Source of the DNA: Nitrobacter vulgaris | GTDB taxonomy: Bacteria; Pseudomonadota; Alphaproteobacteria; Rhizobiales; Xanthobacteraceae | Assembly: GCF_002028545.1 (NCBI RefSeq) | Contig: NZ_MWPQ01000003.1 | Span: forward strand, 1 to 64,000 | Length of the DNA stretch: 64,000 nt | Direction of reading: 5' to 3' | In this document: positions 28,067 through 36,964 of the stretch, in pieces | How the letters are laid out: each line of letters starts with the position of its first letter | Numbering within the stretch: position 1 is the first letter of the stretch | Position numbers and translations under genes: made by a program | The notes under the pieces: generated by a model | The model's input: the letters and a program-made list of their open reading frames with translations, nothing else | What the model was told of the DNA's origin: nothing | Database searches by the model: none

Positions 28067-28960
28067 GCCGATCTGCCCGGCTTCCCACCCCAGCATTGCT
28101 TGCTTGCGGGTGAGTCCCCAGTGATACCCGGTCAGCGCGCCGCTTTTGCCGAGCACGCGATGGCAGGGCACAACGAATGATACGGGGTTCTTGCCGACGG
28201 CGGCGCCCACAGCGCGCGAGGCGTTCGGGCGATCGACATTGGTAGCAATGCTCGAATAGGTCGTGGCCTTTCCCATGGGAATCCTGAGCAGGGTCTGCCA
28301 GACCCGAACCTCGAAATCCGTCCCGATCAGAACCACACGCAGCGGCTGATCTGCTCGCCAGAGCCTCGTATCGAACACGCGCTGCGCCAGCGCACCGGTG
28401 CGACCGGCATCCTCAACATAGGTTGCATTGGGCCACCGCCGCTTCATGTCGGCAAGCGCGGTCTGCTCCTCGCCTGGGTCGGCGAAAGCGAGTCCGGCGA
28501 GTCCACGGTCGCTGGCAATCACGATCGCGATGCCGAAGGGCGAGGGATGAAAGCCGAAAGCGAGCTTCATACCGGAGCCGCCATTCTTCCATTCGCCGGG
28601 TGACATCGCTTCATGCGTGACGAACAGGTCGTGCAGGCGCCCCGGACCGGAGAGTCCGGAATCGAGGGCTGCGTCCAGCACGCTGGCGGAATTGCGCAAC
28701 AGCCCCTTGGCGTGGTCGAGCGTCAGCGCCTGCATGAACAACTTCGGAGTCAGGCCTGCCCAGCGCCGGAACAGATGATGCAGTTCGTCGGACGTCACTC
28801 CAGCGGAGTCAGCCATCGCTGCGATGGGAGGCTGCGAGCGCCAGTTTTCCGAGATGAAGGCGATAGCTCGCCGTACGGCGTCGTAGTCGCGCAATGCGGC
28901 ACCCGGCGCGTCCGTGATGCAAGAATCACTCGGAGCGAGATTTTTTGTAAGCGTCATCAT
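28061..28960 (-). CDS. Ada-like protein: AraC HTH plus methylated-DNA-protein cysteine methyltransferase
   Basis: 299 residues from ATG 28960. Residues about 20-115 are an AraC-type double helix-turn-helix (VRRAIAFISENWRSQPPIAA, LHHLFRRWAGLTPKLFMQAL, LDAALDSGLSG). Residues about 130-295 are an O6-methylguanine-DNA methyltransferase with the acceptor Cys266 in FVVPCHRVLGKSGALTGYHW. The N-terminal zinc domain of E. coli Ada (phosphotriester repair) is missing, so methylation sensing must differ. It repairs O6-methylguanine by suicide transfer. Single gene on the minus strand. Confidence 0.92.
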   Translation of the reverse strand: MMTLTKNLAPSDSCITDAPGAALRDYDAVRRAIAFISENWRSQPPIAAMADSAGVTSDELHHLFRRWAGLTPKLFMQALTLDHAKGLLRNSASVLDAALDSGLSGPGRLHDLFVTHEAMSPGEWKNGGSGMKLAFGFHPSPFGIAIVIASDRGLAGLAFADPGEEQTALADMKRRWPNATYVEDAGRTGALAQRVFDTRLWRADQPLRVVLIGTDFEVRVWQTLLRIPMGKATTYSSIATNVDRPNASRAVGAAVGKNPVSFVVPCHRVLGKSGALTGYHWGLTRKQAMLGWEAGQIGL

Positions 28961-29013
28961 GGCCAAGATGTAGAACGGCTGCCGCCTCGCGGCCACCCGA
29001 TTTACCGCGGCCC

Positions 29014-29538
29014 TCAAGTCGCCAGATTGTAGGTCGGTCCGCGTTTTGCGAGTTGGAGCGCTGCTGATAAGGCTTTAACGAAACTCAACTTCTCGTCCGG
29101 ACCAAGAAAACTTGCGATCGAGATCCGGCGGCCGCGCGAAACCAGATAAAGCCGCTCAATGCCATATTCCTCGTGGATTTTCTGGTCGAGATGCACCCAC
29201 AGCGGATTGGAAACCCACTCGACGATGTGACCGCGGTGACTGGTGCGGCGCACCCGCAACTCATAATGGGTGATGGAGATTTCCTCGGTCGCTTGGGCGC
29301 GCCGGAAGTTGATGCGGAAAGCCCAGTAGATGGCGAGGACGTCGAGACCTAAAAAGCCGAACACCGGCCAGGCGCCCATCATCAGGAATATCATTCCCGC
29401 GACAAAGCTTCCCATGGCTACAATCGTCATCATCACAACAAATCCAGTTTGAGACAACGAGCGATGGGGCGTTAGCAGCGCTGAAAACAGCGTCTGTTCA
29501 GGTAACTTCGGACCAGCCTGTGTATGGTCTAATGTCAT
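29014..29538 (-). CDS. DUF2244 inner-membrane protein
   Basis: 174 residues from ATG 29538. Two membrane helices at about 33-55 and 58-75 (VVMMTIVAMGSFVAGMIFLM, VFGFLGLDVLAIYWAF) are followed by a cytosolic beta-rich part (EISITHYELRVRRTS, VEWVSNPLWVHLDQ, LYLVSRGRRISIASFLGPDE). This matches DUF2244, which is widespread in alphaproteobacteria and unknown in function. It is divergent from nth, whose start codon lies 24 bases beyond, so the promoters overlap. Confidence 0.88.
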   Translation of the reverse strand: MTLDHTQAGPKLPEQTLFSALLTPHRSLSQTGFVVMMTIVAMGSFVAGMIFLMMGAWPVFGFLGLDVLAIYWAFRINFRRAQATEEISITHYELRVRRTSHRGHIVEWVSNPLWVHLDQKIHEEYGIERLYLVSRGRRISIASFLGPDEKLSFVKALSAALQLAKRGPTYNLAT

Positions 29539-29561
29539 TGGAAATCCACTATACCACGATC

Positions 29562-30464
29562 ATGTCTAAAAACACCCGCCGCACATTTTCAAGGCTGAAG
29601 CCCGCTGGCGCCGGGACCGACAAACCACCCTCGAACAGCCCTGCGGCGAATTCTCGGCAGCAAAAAACCTCCGCGGCGAAATCGGAGCAGCCCGCGACGG
29701 CAAAAAAAAGGAAAACCGGAAAGCCGGCGGCACGCCAGACGGGGCCGACCTCCAAGGCCAAGCAGCCTTCCAGCGCGACGCAGGGATCCGCAGTGCTCCC
29801 GCCACCCCTTAAGCCCTGGACGCCAGCCGAAGTCCGTGAAGCCTTTGTGCGCTTCCGCAAAGCCAATCCCGAGCCCAAGGGCGAACTCGAGCACCTCAAC
29901 CCCTACACGCTGCTCGTCGCCGTGGTGCTGTCGGCTCAGGCGACCGACTCCGGCGTCAACAAGGCCACTCGGGCGTTGTTCGCTATCGCCGACACGCCTG
30001 CCAGGATGCTGGCGCTCGGGGAGGAGAAGGTCCGCGACTATATCAAGACCATCGGGCTCTATCGCACCAAGGCGAGAAATATCATAGCGCTCTCCGAAAA
30101 ACTGCTTGCGGAGTTTGATGGCGAGGTCCCGCACAGCCGGGCAGGGATCGAATCGTTGCCCGGCGCGGGACGCAAGACCGCCAATGTCGTGCTCAATATG
30201 GCCTTCGGGGAGCACACCATGGCGGTTGACACTCATGTTTTCCGCGTCGCCAATCGCACCGGTATGGCACCAGGCAAAACGCCTCTTGACGTCGAGCTCG
30301 GGCTCGAACGCGTCATCCCCGACCAATTTATGCTGCATGCGCATCACTGGCTGATCCTGCATGGACGCTACACTTGCCTAGCGCGATCACCGCGCTGCGC
30401 AGTGTGCCTAATCAATGACCTATGCCGTTGGCCCGAAAAGACGCTAGAGGGCTCCCGGTCATAA
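29562..30464 (+). CDS. nth: Endonuclease III with basic N-terminal extension
   Basis: 300 residues from ATG 29562. Core Nth from about residue 85: DNA glycosylase/AP lyase for oxidised pyrimidines, with LSAQATDSGVNKATRALF, the helix-hairpin-helix LPGAGRKTANVVLNMAFG (catalytic Lys), VDTHVFRVANRTG (catalytic Asp) and the C-terminal 4Fe-4S ligands Cys-x6-Cys-x2-Cys-x5-Cys (CLARSPRCAVCLINDLC). The first about 85 residues are Lys/Ala/Ser/Pro-rich and disordered; E. coli Nth (211 aa) lacks them. The rpsA terminator lies between nth and rpsA. Confidence 0.95.
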   Translation: MSKNTRRTFSRLKPAGAGTDKPPSNSPAANSRQQKTSAAKSEQPATAKKRKTGKPAARQTGPTSKAKQPSSATQGSAVLPPPLKPWTPAEVREAFVRFRKANPEPKGELEHLNPYTLLVAVVLSAQATDSGVNKATRALFAIADTPARMLALGEEKVRDYIKTIGLYRTKARNIIALSEKLLAEFDGEVPHSRAGIESLPGAGRKTANVVLNMAFGEHTMAVDTHVFRVANRTGMAPGKTPLDVELGLERVIPDQFMLHAHHWLILHGRYTCLARSPRCAVCLINDLCRWPEKTLEGSRS

Positions 30465-30574
30465 TCGTCTGGTCCGGATGGCGCGGATACCTCCATCTTT
30501 AACAGTAACCGGGTACGCAGCGTTAGGTTCCCGTGAGTCGGAGTCTGATGTCGCGTGCGTTTGCGAACAACGAA

Positions 30575-30599
30575 AAGGCCCCGGCGAGACCGGGGCCTT
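30575..30599 (-). terminator. rpsA terminator
   Basis: AAGGCCCCGG (30575-30584) pairs with CCGGGGCCTT (30590-30599). On the minus strand the stem is followed by TTTTCGTT. It sits about 75 bases after the rpsA stop and could also serve nth on the plus strand. Confidence 0.8.
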
Positions 30600-30673
30600 G
30601 ATACAATGCGCCTCATTGGGAGCAAACGATGACGGATCAGGAGCGATCCAGATCCGTCACAAGGAAGCTGCGC

Positions 30674-32377
30674 TTATTTGGTGTCGGTGCGCTGTTTCAG
30701 AGCGGTGCCGAGAATGTCACCCAGCGTCGCGCCAGAGTCGGAAGAGCCATACTGCGCGATGGCTTCCTTCTCTTCGGCCACTTCGAGCGCCTTGATCGAG
30801 ACCTGCACCTTGCGGGCCTTCTTGTCGAACTGGATGACACGGGCATCGACCTTTTCGCCGACGGCGAAACGCTCGCTGCGCTGGTCGTTGCGGTCCCGCG
30901 CCAGTTCCGAGCGCTTGATGAAGGTCTGGAACTCGGTGCCGGAAATCTGCACCTCGATGCCGCCGTCCTTGACCTCAAGCACCTCGCAGGTGACGACCGC
31001 GCCCTTCTTGACGTCGCCCGGTTCGGCAAACGGGTCGCCCTCAAGCTGCTTGACGCCAAGCGAGATGCGCTCCTTCTCGACATCGACGTCGAGCACGACG
31101 GCCTTGACCATGTCGCCGCGCTTGAAATTGTCGATGACCTGCTCGCCCGGCTGCTTCCAGTCGAGGTCGGAGAGGTGGACCATGCCGTCGACATCGCCCT
31201 CCAGGCCCAGGAACAGGCCGAACTCGGTCTTGTTCTTGACCTCGCCCTCCACGGTCGATCCGACCGGGTGCTTCTCGACGAATGCCTCCCAGGGATTGCG
31301 CATGGTCTGCTTGAGGCCGAGCGAGATGCGGCGCTTGACGCTGTCGACCTCGAGCACCTGCACCTCGACTTCCTGTGAGGTCGAGACAATCTTGCCCGGA
31401 TGCATGTTCTTCTTGGTCCAGGACATTTCCGAGACGTGGATCAGACCCTCAATGCCCGGCTCCAGCTCCACGAAGGCGCCGTAATCGGTGATGTTGGTGA
31501 CGCGGCCGGTGAAGCGGGAGTTCAGGGGATACTTCGCTTCGATGCCCTGCCAGGGATCGTCGAGCAGCTGCTTCATGCCGAGCGAGATGCGGTGGGTCTC
31601 GTGGTTGATCTTGATGATCTTGACCTTCACCGTCTGGCCGATCGCCAGCACTTCGGTCGGATGGTTGACGCGGCGCCAGGCGATGTCCGTGACATGGAGG
31701 AGGCCGTCGATGCCTCCAAGATCGACGAAGGCGCCGTAGTCGGTGATGTTTTTCACCACGCCGTCGATCACCTGACCCTCTTCGAGGTTCTGCACCAACT
31801 CTTGTCGCTGTTCGGCGCGGGTCTCTTCCAGCACCGTGCGGCGGGAAACCACGATATTGCCGCGCCGGCGATCCATCTTGAGGATCTGGAACGGCTGCGT
31901 GTTGTTCATCAGCGGACCGACGTCGCGAATGGGGCGGATGTCCACTTGCGAGCGCGGCAGGAAGGCGACGGCGCCGTCCAGATCGACGGTGAAGCCGCCC
32001 TTGACCTGATTGAAGATGACGCCGTGCACCTTCTCGTTATTCTGGAATGCTTTTTCGAGCTTGCCCCAACTTTCCTCGCGGCGCGCTTTGTCGCGCGACA
32101 GCACGGCTTCGCCGAGCGCGTTCTCGATGCGATCAAGGAACACCTCGACCTCGTCGCCGACCTTCAGGGCGCTCTCGCGACCGGGTCCGGAGAATTCGCG
32201 CAGCGCCACGCGGCCTTCAGTCTTGAGGCCGACATCGATGACGGCCATGTCCTTCTCGATCGCGACCACCTTTCCCTTGATGACGGAGCTTTCCTGCAGG
32301 CTGCCGCCAGCGAAAGACTCATCGAGCATCGCGGCGAAATCGTCACGGGACGGATTGAGGGTATCAGTCGAAGCCAT
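30674..32377 (-). CDS. rpsA: 30S ribosomal protein S1
   Basis: 567 residues from ATG 32377. Six S1/OB repeats: the first two bind the ribosome, the later ones mRNA. Repeated signatures include GKVVAIEKDMAVIDVGLKTE, VKNITDYGAFVDLGGIDGLL, VTNITDYGAFVELEPGIEGL, VKNKTEFGLFLGLEGDVDGM and VLEVKDGGIEVQISGTEF. It delivers mRNA to the 30S subunit. cmk and aroA lie upstream on the same strand, the widely conserved cmk-rpsA order, with a 423-base gap. Confidence 0.98.
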   Translation of the reverse strand: MASTDTLNPSRDDFAAMLDESFAGGSLQESSVIKGKVVAIEKDMAVIDVGLKTEGRVALREFSGPGRESALKVGDEVEVFLDRIENALGEAVLSRDKARREESWGKLEKAFQNNEKVHGVIFNQVKGGFTVDLDGAVAFLPRSQVDIRPIRDVGPLMNNTQPFQILKMDRRRGNIVVSRRTVLEETRAEQRQELVQNLEEGQVIDGVVKNITDYGAFVDLGGIDGLLHVTDIAWRRVNHPTEVLAIGQTVKVKIIKINHETHRISLGMKQLLDDPWQGIEAKYPLNSRFTGRVTNITDYGAFVELEPGIEGLIHVSEMSWTKKNMHPGKIVSTSQEVEVQVLEVDSVKRRISLGLKQTMRNPWEAFVEKHPVGSTVEGEVKNKTEFGLFLGLEGDVDGMVHLSDLDWKQPGEQVIDNFKRGDMVKAVVLDVDVEKERISLGVKQLEGDPFAEPGDVKKGAVVTCEVLEVKDGGIEVQISGTEFQTFIKRSELARDRNDQRSERFAVGEKVDARVIQFDKKARKVQVSIKALEVAEEKEAIAQYGSSDSGATLGDILGTALKQRTDTK

Positions 32378-32800
32378 GTGTTCTCCAATGCGGGGTACTT
32401 GCCGGCCGTTCGGGTTGATGTGCGTTTCGCGCGGGAAGGGTCAGGGTCCGCAGTCCTGACGACCGTCGTGCAGAGAGCAACAACGGGCCGGCAGAAGCCT
32501 TCACGTTCGAGACGATGATTTGGTCCGGAGCCTGATTAAGAGCGATCGATCGTAAGGACGATCGATATGGAGACTGAGCGGGACATTCCTCCAATGGCGG
32601 CGGGAATTTGAGATTCCGGCCGGTCCGCTCGGACAGCCTCGACACTTCGACGATGGTCCGGATGCCGTGGATATACCGTCAAAGCCGCAAGCGAACAAGG
32701 CTTTTGTAAAACGTCCTACAGTGGTTTCGAGGGAAGTGGATACCGGTTCGCGTGAACAAAATGCGTCAAATCAAAATCATAGAGTTCCGCTTCTGATGAA
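32378..32800. other. rpsA leader region
   Basis: No gene. It should hold the rpsA promoter and leader. A family A repeat occupies about 32719-32799. I cannot identify a specific S1 autoregulatory structure by eye. Confidence 0.5.
32719..32799 (+). repeat. Intergenic repeat family A, copy 4
   Basis: GTGGTTTCGAGGGAAGTGGA, then TACCGGTTCGCGTGAACAAA, then ATGCGTCAAATCAAAATCAT. The end abuts the cmk stop codon region. Confidence 0.75.
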
Positions 32801-33439
32801 TCACCCGCGGCCGGAACCGATCCTCACCGCCTCGACGATCGCAATCGCCGCTTTCAGGCCGGCCTCGATGTCAAGATGGGAGTTGTCCAGCACATGGGCG
32901 TCCGCGGCCGCTTTCAGCGGTGCGACGGGCCGGTTGCGGTCCCGTTCGTCGCGCTTGAGGATATCAGCTAGAACCACCGCCTCATCGGCCTCCTCGCCAC
33001 GCGCCCGCGCTTCCAGCGTGCGCCGCCGGGCCCGCACGACAGGATCGGCCACCACGAAAATCTTCACGTCGGCGTCCGGGCAGATCACGGTTCCGATGTC
33101 ACGGCCGTCAAGCACCGCGCCGGGCGGCTCGGCCGCGAATTGGCGCTGGAAGGTCAGAAGCGCCTCGCGCACTCCGGGAAACGCCGAGACCACCGAGGCG
33201 GCCTCACCGATCGCCCGGGTTTTCAGGGCCGGATGGCCGAATTTTTCCGGGTCGAGCTCATGCGCGGCCGCGACCGCGTGTGCCTCGTTGGCCAGGTCCG
33301 CGCCGATGTCGAGCAGGGCCTTCGCGACCGCACGATAGATCACCCCGGTATCGAGATGGCGGAAGTGATAGTGATGCGCCAGCCGCTTGCCGAGCGTGCC
33401 TTTTCCCGAAGCGGCAGGTCCGTCGATGGCGATGATCAT
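32801..33439 (-). CDS. cmk: Cytidylate kinase
   Basis: 212 residues from ATG 33439, which overlaps the aroA stop (ATGA). It phosphorylates CMP and dCMP with ATP. P-loop GPAASGKGT at 7-15, [36 protein letters not shown] and [14 protein letters not shown] (lid) are visible. Confidence 0.96.
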   Translation of the reverse strand: MIIAIDGPAASGKGTLGKRLAHHYHFRHLDTGVIYRAVAKALLDIGADLANEAHAVAAAHELDPEKFGHPALKTRAIGEAASVVSAFPGVREALLTFQRQFAAEPPGAVLDGRDIGTVICPDADVKIFVVADPVVRARRRTLEARARGEEADEAVVLADILKRDERDRNRPVAPLKAAADAHVLDNSHLDIEAGLKAAIAIVEAVRIGSGRG

Positions 33440-34761
33440 GCGAAATCCGCTCCCAACCGCTGCATCATCGGAACAAAATCGGGGAAGCTCGTGGCGATGA
33501 AGGCGATGTCGTCGACCTTGACCGGCGCGTCCGAGGCGCAGCCCATCACCAGCGCCGACATCGCGATGCGATGATCCATGTGGGTGGTGACGAGACCGCC
33601 GCCGGGCACACGGCCGCGGCCTTCGACGATAAGGTCGTCGCCGGCGATCTCGACTGCGACGCCGTTGACGCGCAGCATCGCTGCGGCGGCTTCGAGGCGA
33701 TCGGATTCCTTGACGCGCAATTCGTGCAGGCCGCGCATGACGGTGGTGCCTTCGGCAAAAGCTGCGGCGACCGAAAGCACGAGATACTCGTCGATCATCG
33801 ACGGCGCGCGTTCCGCCGGCACCTCGACCCCGCGCAGCTTCGATGCGCGCACGCGCAGCTGCGCCATCGGTTCGCCGGCATCAAGGCGTGTTTCGCTCTC
33901 CTCGATCGACGCGCCCATCTCGCGCAGCGTGACGAACAGGCCAGTTCGCAACGGGTTTGTCATCACGTCGTCTAGCACGATGTCGGAGCCTGCGGTGATC
34001 AGCGCGGCAACAATCGGAAACGCTGCCGATGACGGATCGGCTGGCACGGTGACTCCGGCTCCGTGCAGTTCGGGCTGTCCGGTCAGCGATATCCGGCGGC
34101 CGTGCGCCTCGTCGGCCACGGAAACGATGTCGGCGCCAAAATGCTTCAGCATCAGCTCTGTGTGGTCGCGGCTGGCTTCGCGCTCGATGACCGTCGTGAC
34201 CCCAGGAGCGGACAGTCCCGCCAGGAGCACCGCCGATTTGATCTGCGCCGAGGCCACCGGCGTGCGATAAACGATCGGCAGCGGATCGTGCGCGCCCTCA
34301 AGCGTCAGCGGTAGGCGGCCGCCTTCGCTTTGTGAGATCACCCGCGCGCCCATCAATTCCAGAGGATCGAGAATGCGCCGCATCGGCCGCGAGCGCAACG
34401 AGCCATCGCCATCAAAGGCTGCTCTGATAGGGCAGCCGGCCACCGCGCCCATCACCAGGCGGCATCCAGTGCCTGAATTGCCGAAATCAAGCGGCGCCTG
34501 GGGTGTCGCGAATCCACTGGTGCCGACGCCGCGCACCGACCAGGCGATCCCGCCTTTGTCGTCGGTCCGTTCGACCTTCGCTCCCAGCGCCTGCATCGCC
34601 CGGGCCGTGTTAAGCACGTCCTCACCCTCGAGAAGGCCCCAGATTCGGGTTTCACCAACCGCCAGCGCGCCCAGGATCAGCGCCCGGTGGGAAATCGATT
34701 TGTCTCCGGGCACCCTGACGCGCCCGGTCAATGACTGGCATTTTCGCGCCTCAAGCGGCAT
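33436..34761 (-). CDS. aroA: 3-phosphoshikimate 1-carboxyvinyltransferase (EPSP synthase)
   Basis: 441 residues from ATG 34761; a GTG at 34815 would add 18 residues with little family support. Sixth step of the shikimate pathway: shikimate-3-phosphate plus PEP gives EPSP. Signatures: [132 protein letters not shown]. Overall it resembles the class II (Agrobacterium CP4-like) enzymes, but the PEP-site motif has Gly (GNSGTGCR) where CP4 has Ala. It is translationally coupled to cmk. Confidence 0.96.
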   Translation of the reverse strand: MPLEARKCQSLTGRVRVPGDKSISHRALILGALAVGETRIWGLLEGEDVLNTARAMQALGAKVERTDDKGGIAWSVRGVGTSGFATPQAPLDFGNSGTGCRLVMGAVAGCPIRAAFDGDGSLRSRPMRRILDPLELMGARVISQSEGGRLPLTLEGAHDPLPIVYRTPVASAQIKSAVLLAGLSAPGVTTVIEREASRDHTELMLKHFGADIVSVADEAHGRRISLTGQPELHGAGVTVPADPSSAAFPIVAALITAGSDIVLDDVMTNPLRTGLFVTLREMGASIEESETRLDAGEPMAQLRVRASKLRGVEVPAERAPSMIDEYLVLSVAAAFAEGTTVMRGLHELRVKESDRLEAAAAMLRVNGVAVEIAGDDLIVEGRGRVPGGGLVTTHMDHRIAMSALVMGCASDAPVKVDDIAFIATSFPDFVPMMQRLGADFA

Positions 34762-34927
34762 GGTCTGGCCGGAAAGAGTCAAGTTGCACGTCCCCGTTGT
34801 GGCGGCTGGTATCACAGGGACGACGGCGCGTCACGCCTGCGAGCCGGTCTGCAAAGCGCTATTGACAGGGCCGCCGCAACTAGCCAAGTGAAGCACCGTT
34901 TTTCAAGAACTCCCGGGATTCCAACAC

Positions 34928-35344
34928 GTGGCCAAATCCGAGCTCGGAACCAAGCGCATTTGCCCGACGACTGGCAAAAAGTTCTACGATCTGAACAAGA
35001 CCCCGGTGATCTCGCCCTACACCGGCGAGGTCGTGCCGATCGTCGTGGCGCCGGTTCGGGGGCGAGGCGAGGCCGCCCGCGCCGCCGCTTCTGCGCCTTC
35101 CACATCCGACGCTACGCCGGAGGCCGAGACCGAAGAACTGGTTTCGCTGGAGGAGGCCGATGCCGAGGAGAACAGCGGAAAGGTCAAGAAGGCCGTCGTC
35201 CCAGAGTCTGAGGATGATATCGAGATCGACGACAGCCTCGACGACGACGAGGACGATGACTCCACCTTCATCGCCGACGAGGAAGAGGGCGACGAGGATG
35301 TGACCGATATCATCGGTGACGTAGGAGATGACGAGGAGACTTGA
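34928..35344 (+). CDS. TIGR02300-family protein
   Basis: 138 residues from GTG 34928. The N-terminal about 45 residues (MAKSELGTKRICPTTGKKFY, DLNKTPVISPYTG) form a small, strongly conserved possible metal-binding knob. The rest is a long acidic disordered tail (EDDIEIDDSLDDDEDDDS). This is a conserved alphaproteobacterial family of unknown function (TIGR02300, formerly FYDLN acid domain). It is divergent from aroA and followed after 68 bases by tRNA-Ala. Confidence 0.92.
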   Translation: MAKSELGTKRICPTTGKKFYDLNKTPVISPYTGEVVPIVVAPVRGRGEAARAAASAPSTSDATPEAETEELVSLEEADAEENSGKVKKAVVPESEDDIEIDDSLDDDEDDDSTFIADEEEGDEDVTDIIGDVGDDEET

Positions 35345-35412
35345 GATCGGCCCTGAACTGTGGTTCAGGGTCTTTGCAGATCGCGCCGCTCCCATTGGGT
35401 GGGGTCGGTCGA

Positions 35413-35488
<76 letters not shown>

Positions 35489-35689
35489 TATGCCGTCATC
35501 TTCCAAGGCGTGGCGATGTATGCCGGCGCCGGACAAGCGACATCCCTTCTAGCGCCTGTGAGGACAAATGGCGCGATCCTGACCTAATTCCAAAGCCTTA
35601 AAGGGTAGGTCGCACATCTTGAATGGCGTGCAAATCATGCCATATTTTGAGTTGACCGGCTGGGAGCACCAGACGGCCAAGCGGGGTGC

Positions 35690-35836
35690 CGCAAGGGCCC
35701 TGCGCGTTGACCCGCCGAAGTGTAGGCGGTTCGGCGATCCGGATCATACGCCAATAAAGTTGGCGCGCGACCGGACGCAAAACCGGTTTCACTTTGCTGG
35801 TCGCGCGCGTCAAAGTCGCTTCGAGAGGACTTTGTA
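35690..35836 (+). promoter_or_regulatory. ROSE-type RNA thermometer of hsp20
   Basis: The 5' leader folds into successive hairpins, for example CCGCC...GGCGG near 35716-35740 and GCGCGCGACC...GGTCGCGCGC near 35764-35809. The last is diagnostic: CAAAGTC (35811-35817) pairs with GACTTTG (35828-35834) and encloses TCGCT (35816-35820) opposite the Shine-Dalgarno AGGA (35826-35829), with one unpaired G. This is the U-U/C-GCU motif of ROSE elements, which block translation at low temperature and melt on heat shock. The 5' limit is approximate. Confidence 0.82.
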
Positions 35837-36262
35837 ATGTCTCGTGTTCCTTCGTTGTCCAGTCCGTTCCTTTTGGGATTCGACGAGATCGAGCGGGCGC
35901 TCGACCGCGTCGTCAAAGGCGCCGACGGTTATCCTCCCTACAACATCGAGCGGTGCGACCGTGACAGCGGAGAGCCCGAACGCCTGCGGATCACGCTGGC
36001 GGTGGCGGGATTTACCCGCGACCAGCTTGATGTAACCATTGAGGAAAATCAGCTTGTGATCCGAGGCCGGCAACAGGAGGATAAAGCCCGGCAATATATC
36101 CATCGCGGCATTGCCGCGCGCCACTTCCAGCGTACCTTTGTGCTGGCGGAGGGAATGTTGGTGCTGGGCGCGGACCTCAAAAACGGGCTATTGTCCATCG
36201 ATCTGGCCAGGCCGGAACCTGAAAGGGTCGTTAAGACAATCGCGATCAATGAACACGAATGA
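35837..36262 (+). CDS. Small heat-shock protein Hsp20 (IbpA-like)
   Basis: 141 residues from ATG 35837 with its ribosome-binding site buried in the ROSE hairpin. Alpha-crystallin domain about 35-130 (YPPYNIERCDRDSGEPERLR, LAVAGFTRDQLDVTIEENQL, RGIAARHFQRTFVLAEGM, LKNGLLSIDLARPEPE) and a short C-terminal tail with the IAI oligomerisation motif (KTIAINEHE). It is an ATP-independent holdase for unfolding proteins. Followed by the DUF1150 gene. Confidence 0.95.
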   Translation: MSRVPSLSSPFLLGFDEIERALDRVVKGADGYPPYNIERCDRDSGEPERLRITLAVAGFTRDQLDVTIEENQLVIRGRQQEDKARQYIHRGIAARHFQRTFVLAEGMLVLGADLKNGLLSIDLARPEPERVVKTIAINEHE

Positions 36263-36361
36263 TGCATGACCCGAAAAAAGACCGGTTATCCGGCAAAAAA
36301 AGCTTTCGGGTGCAACGAGTAGCGGACTCGACCGCTTAGTCTAGCAAAAGGAGTCGAGACC

Positions 36362-36628
36362 ATGAGTGAAGTGATTTCTACGTTCCGACCCGAAAACGTT
36401 TCGACCGAAGCGCTGGCGCAGCTTGGCGAGGGCCACATTGCCTATGTGAAGCAGGTTCGTTCCGAGGACGTTCCGGATCTGTTTCCGCAGGCGCCGAAAA
36501 TCGCGCCCGGTCTCATGCTGTTCGCACTGCATGCTGCTGACGGCACGCCGATCATGCTCACCGATTCGCGCGAGGCCGCGGTCGCGAGCGCCTGGAGCAA
36601 TGAATTGCAGGCCGTCAGCGTTCACTAG
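36362..36628 (+). CDS. DUF1150 family protein
   Basis: 88 residues from ATG 36362, preceded by AAAGGAG. The sequence LAQLGEGHIAYVKQVRSEDV, PGLMLFALHAADGTPIMLTD and AVASAWSNELQAVSVH fits DUF1150, a small alphaproteobacterial protein usually encoded directly after hsp20 genes. A role linked to heat shock is inferred from this position only. Confidence 0.9.
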   Translation: MSEVISTFRPENVSTEALAQLGEGHIAYVKQVRSEDVPDLFPQAPKIAPGLMLFALHAADGTPIMLTDSREAAVASAWSNELQAVSVH

Positions 36629-36964
36629 CGGTCATGCCGCAAAAAACGGGTACCGGCCTGCGATCAGAATACGAGCAAGTATCCGTTGAATGAGCCGCGT
36701 CGATTGCGCGGCGGAGTTGACGGGAAGCGGCGGCGCGTTGAGCGCTGTCGCTTTCTGGAGCAGGGATGAACAGAGGCCGGCATCGACCCCAAAATATTGC
36801 AATCGATTGATCATGATCGATCCGATCCCCAAATCATCTTGATCGAGGCCCCGCATCCGGCCGCGCGAGGCCTTCGCGGATGACAGCATTCGACGGTTGC
36901 ATTTGACCTTGAGCGGCCGGCCTGTATGGTCACGCCAAGCTATTGAACCTTCGGGAAAAACCTT
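36629..36964. other. Upstream region of ilvD
   Basis: No gene. It should contain the ilvD promoter. A stretch near 36811-36850 (GATCATGATCGATCCGATCC...) weakly resembles the palindrome of repeat family B but is too diverged to call. No attenuator-like leader peptide is evident. Confidence 0.4.

Noticed and set aside
30629-31484. Long open frames antisense to rpsA
   Set aside because: Shadow of the S1 repeats; low-complexity translation and no ribosome-binding site.
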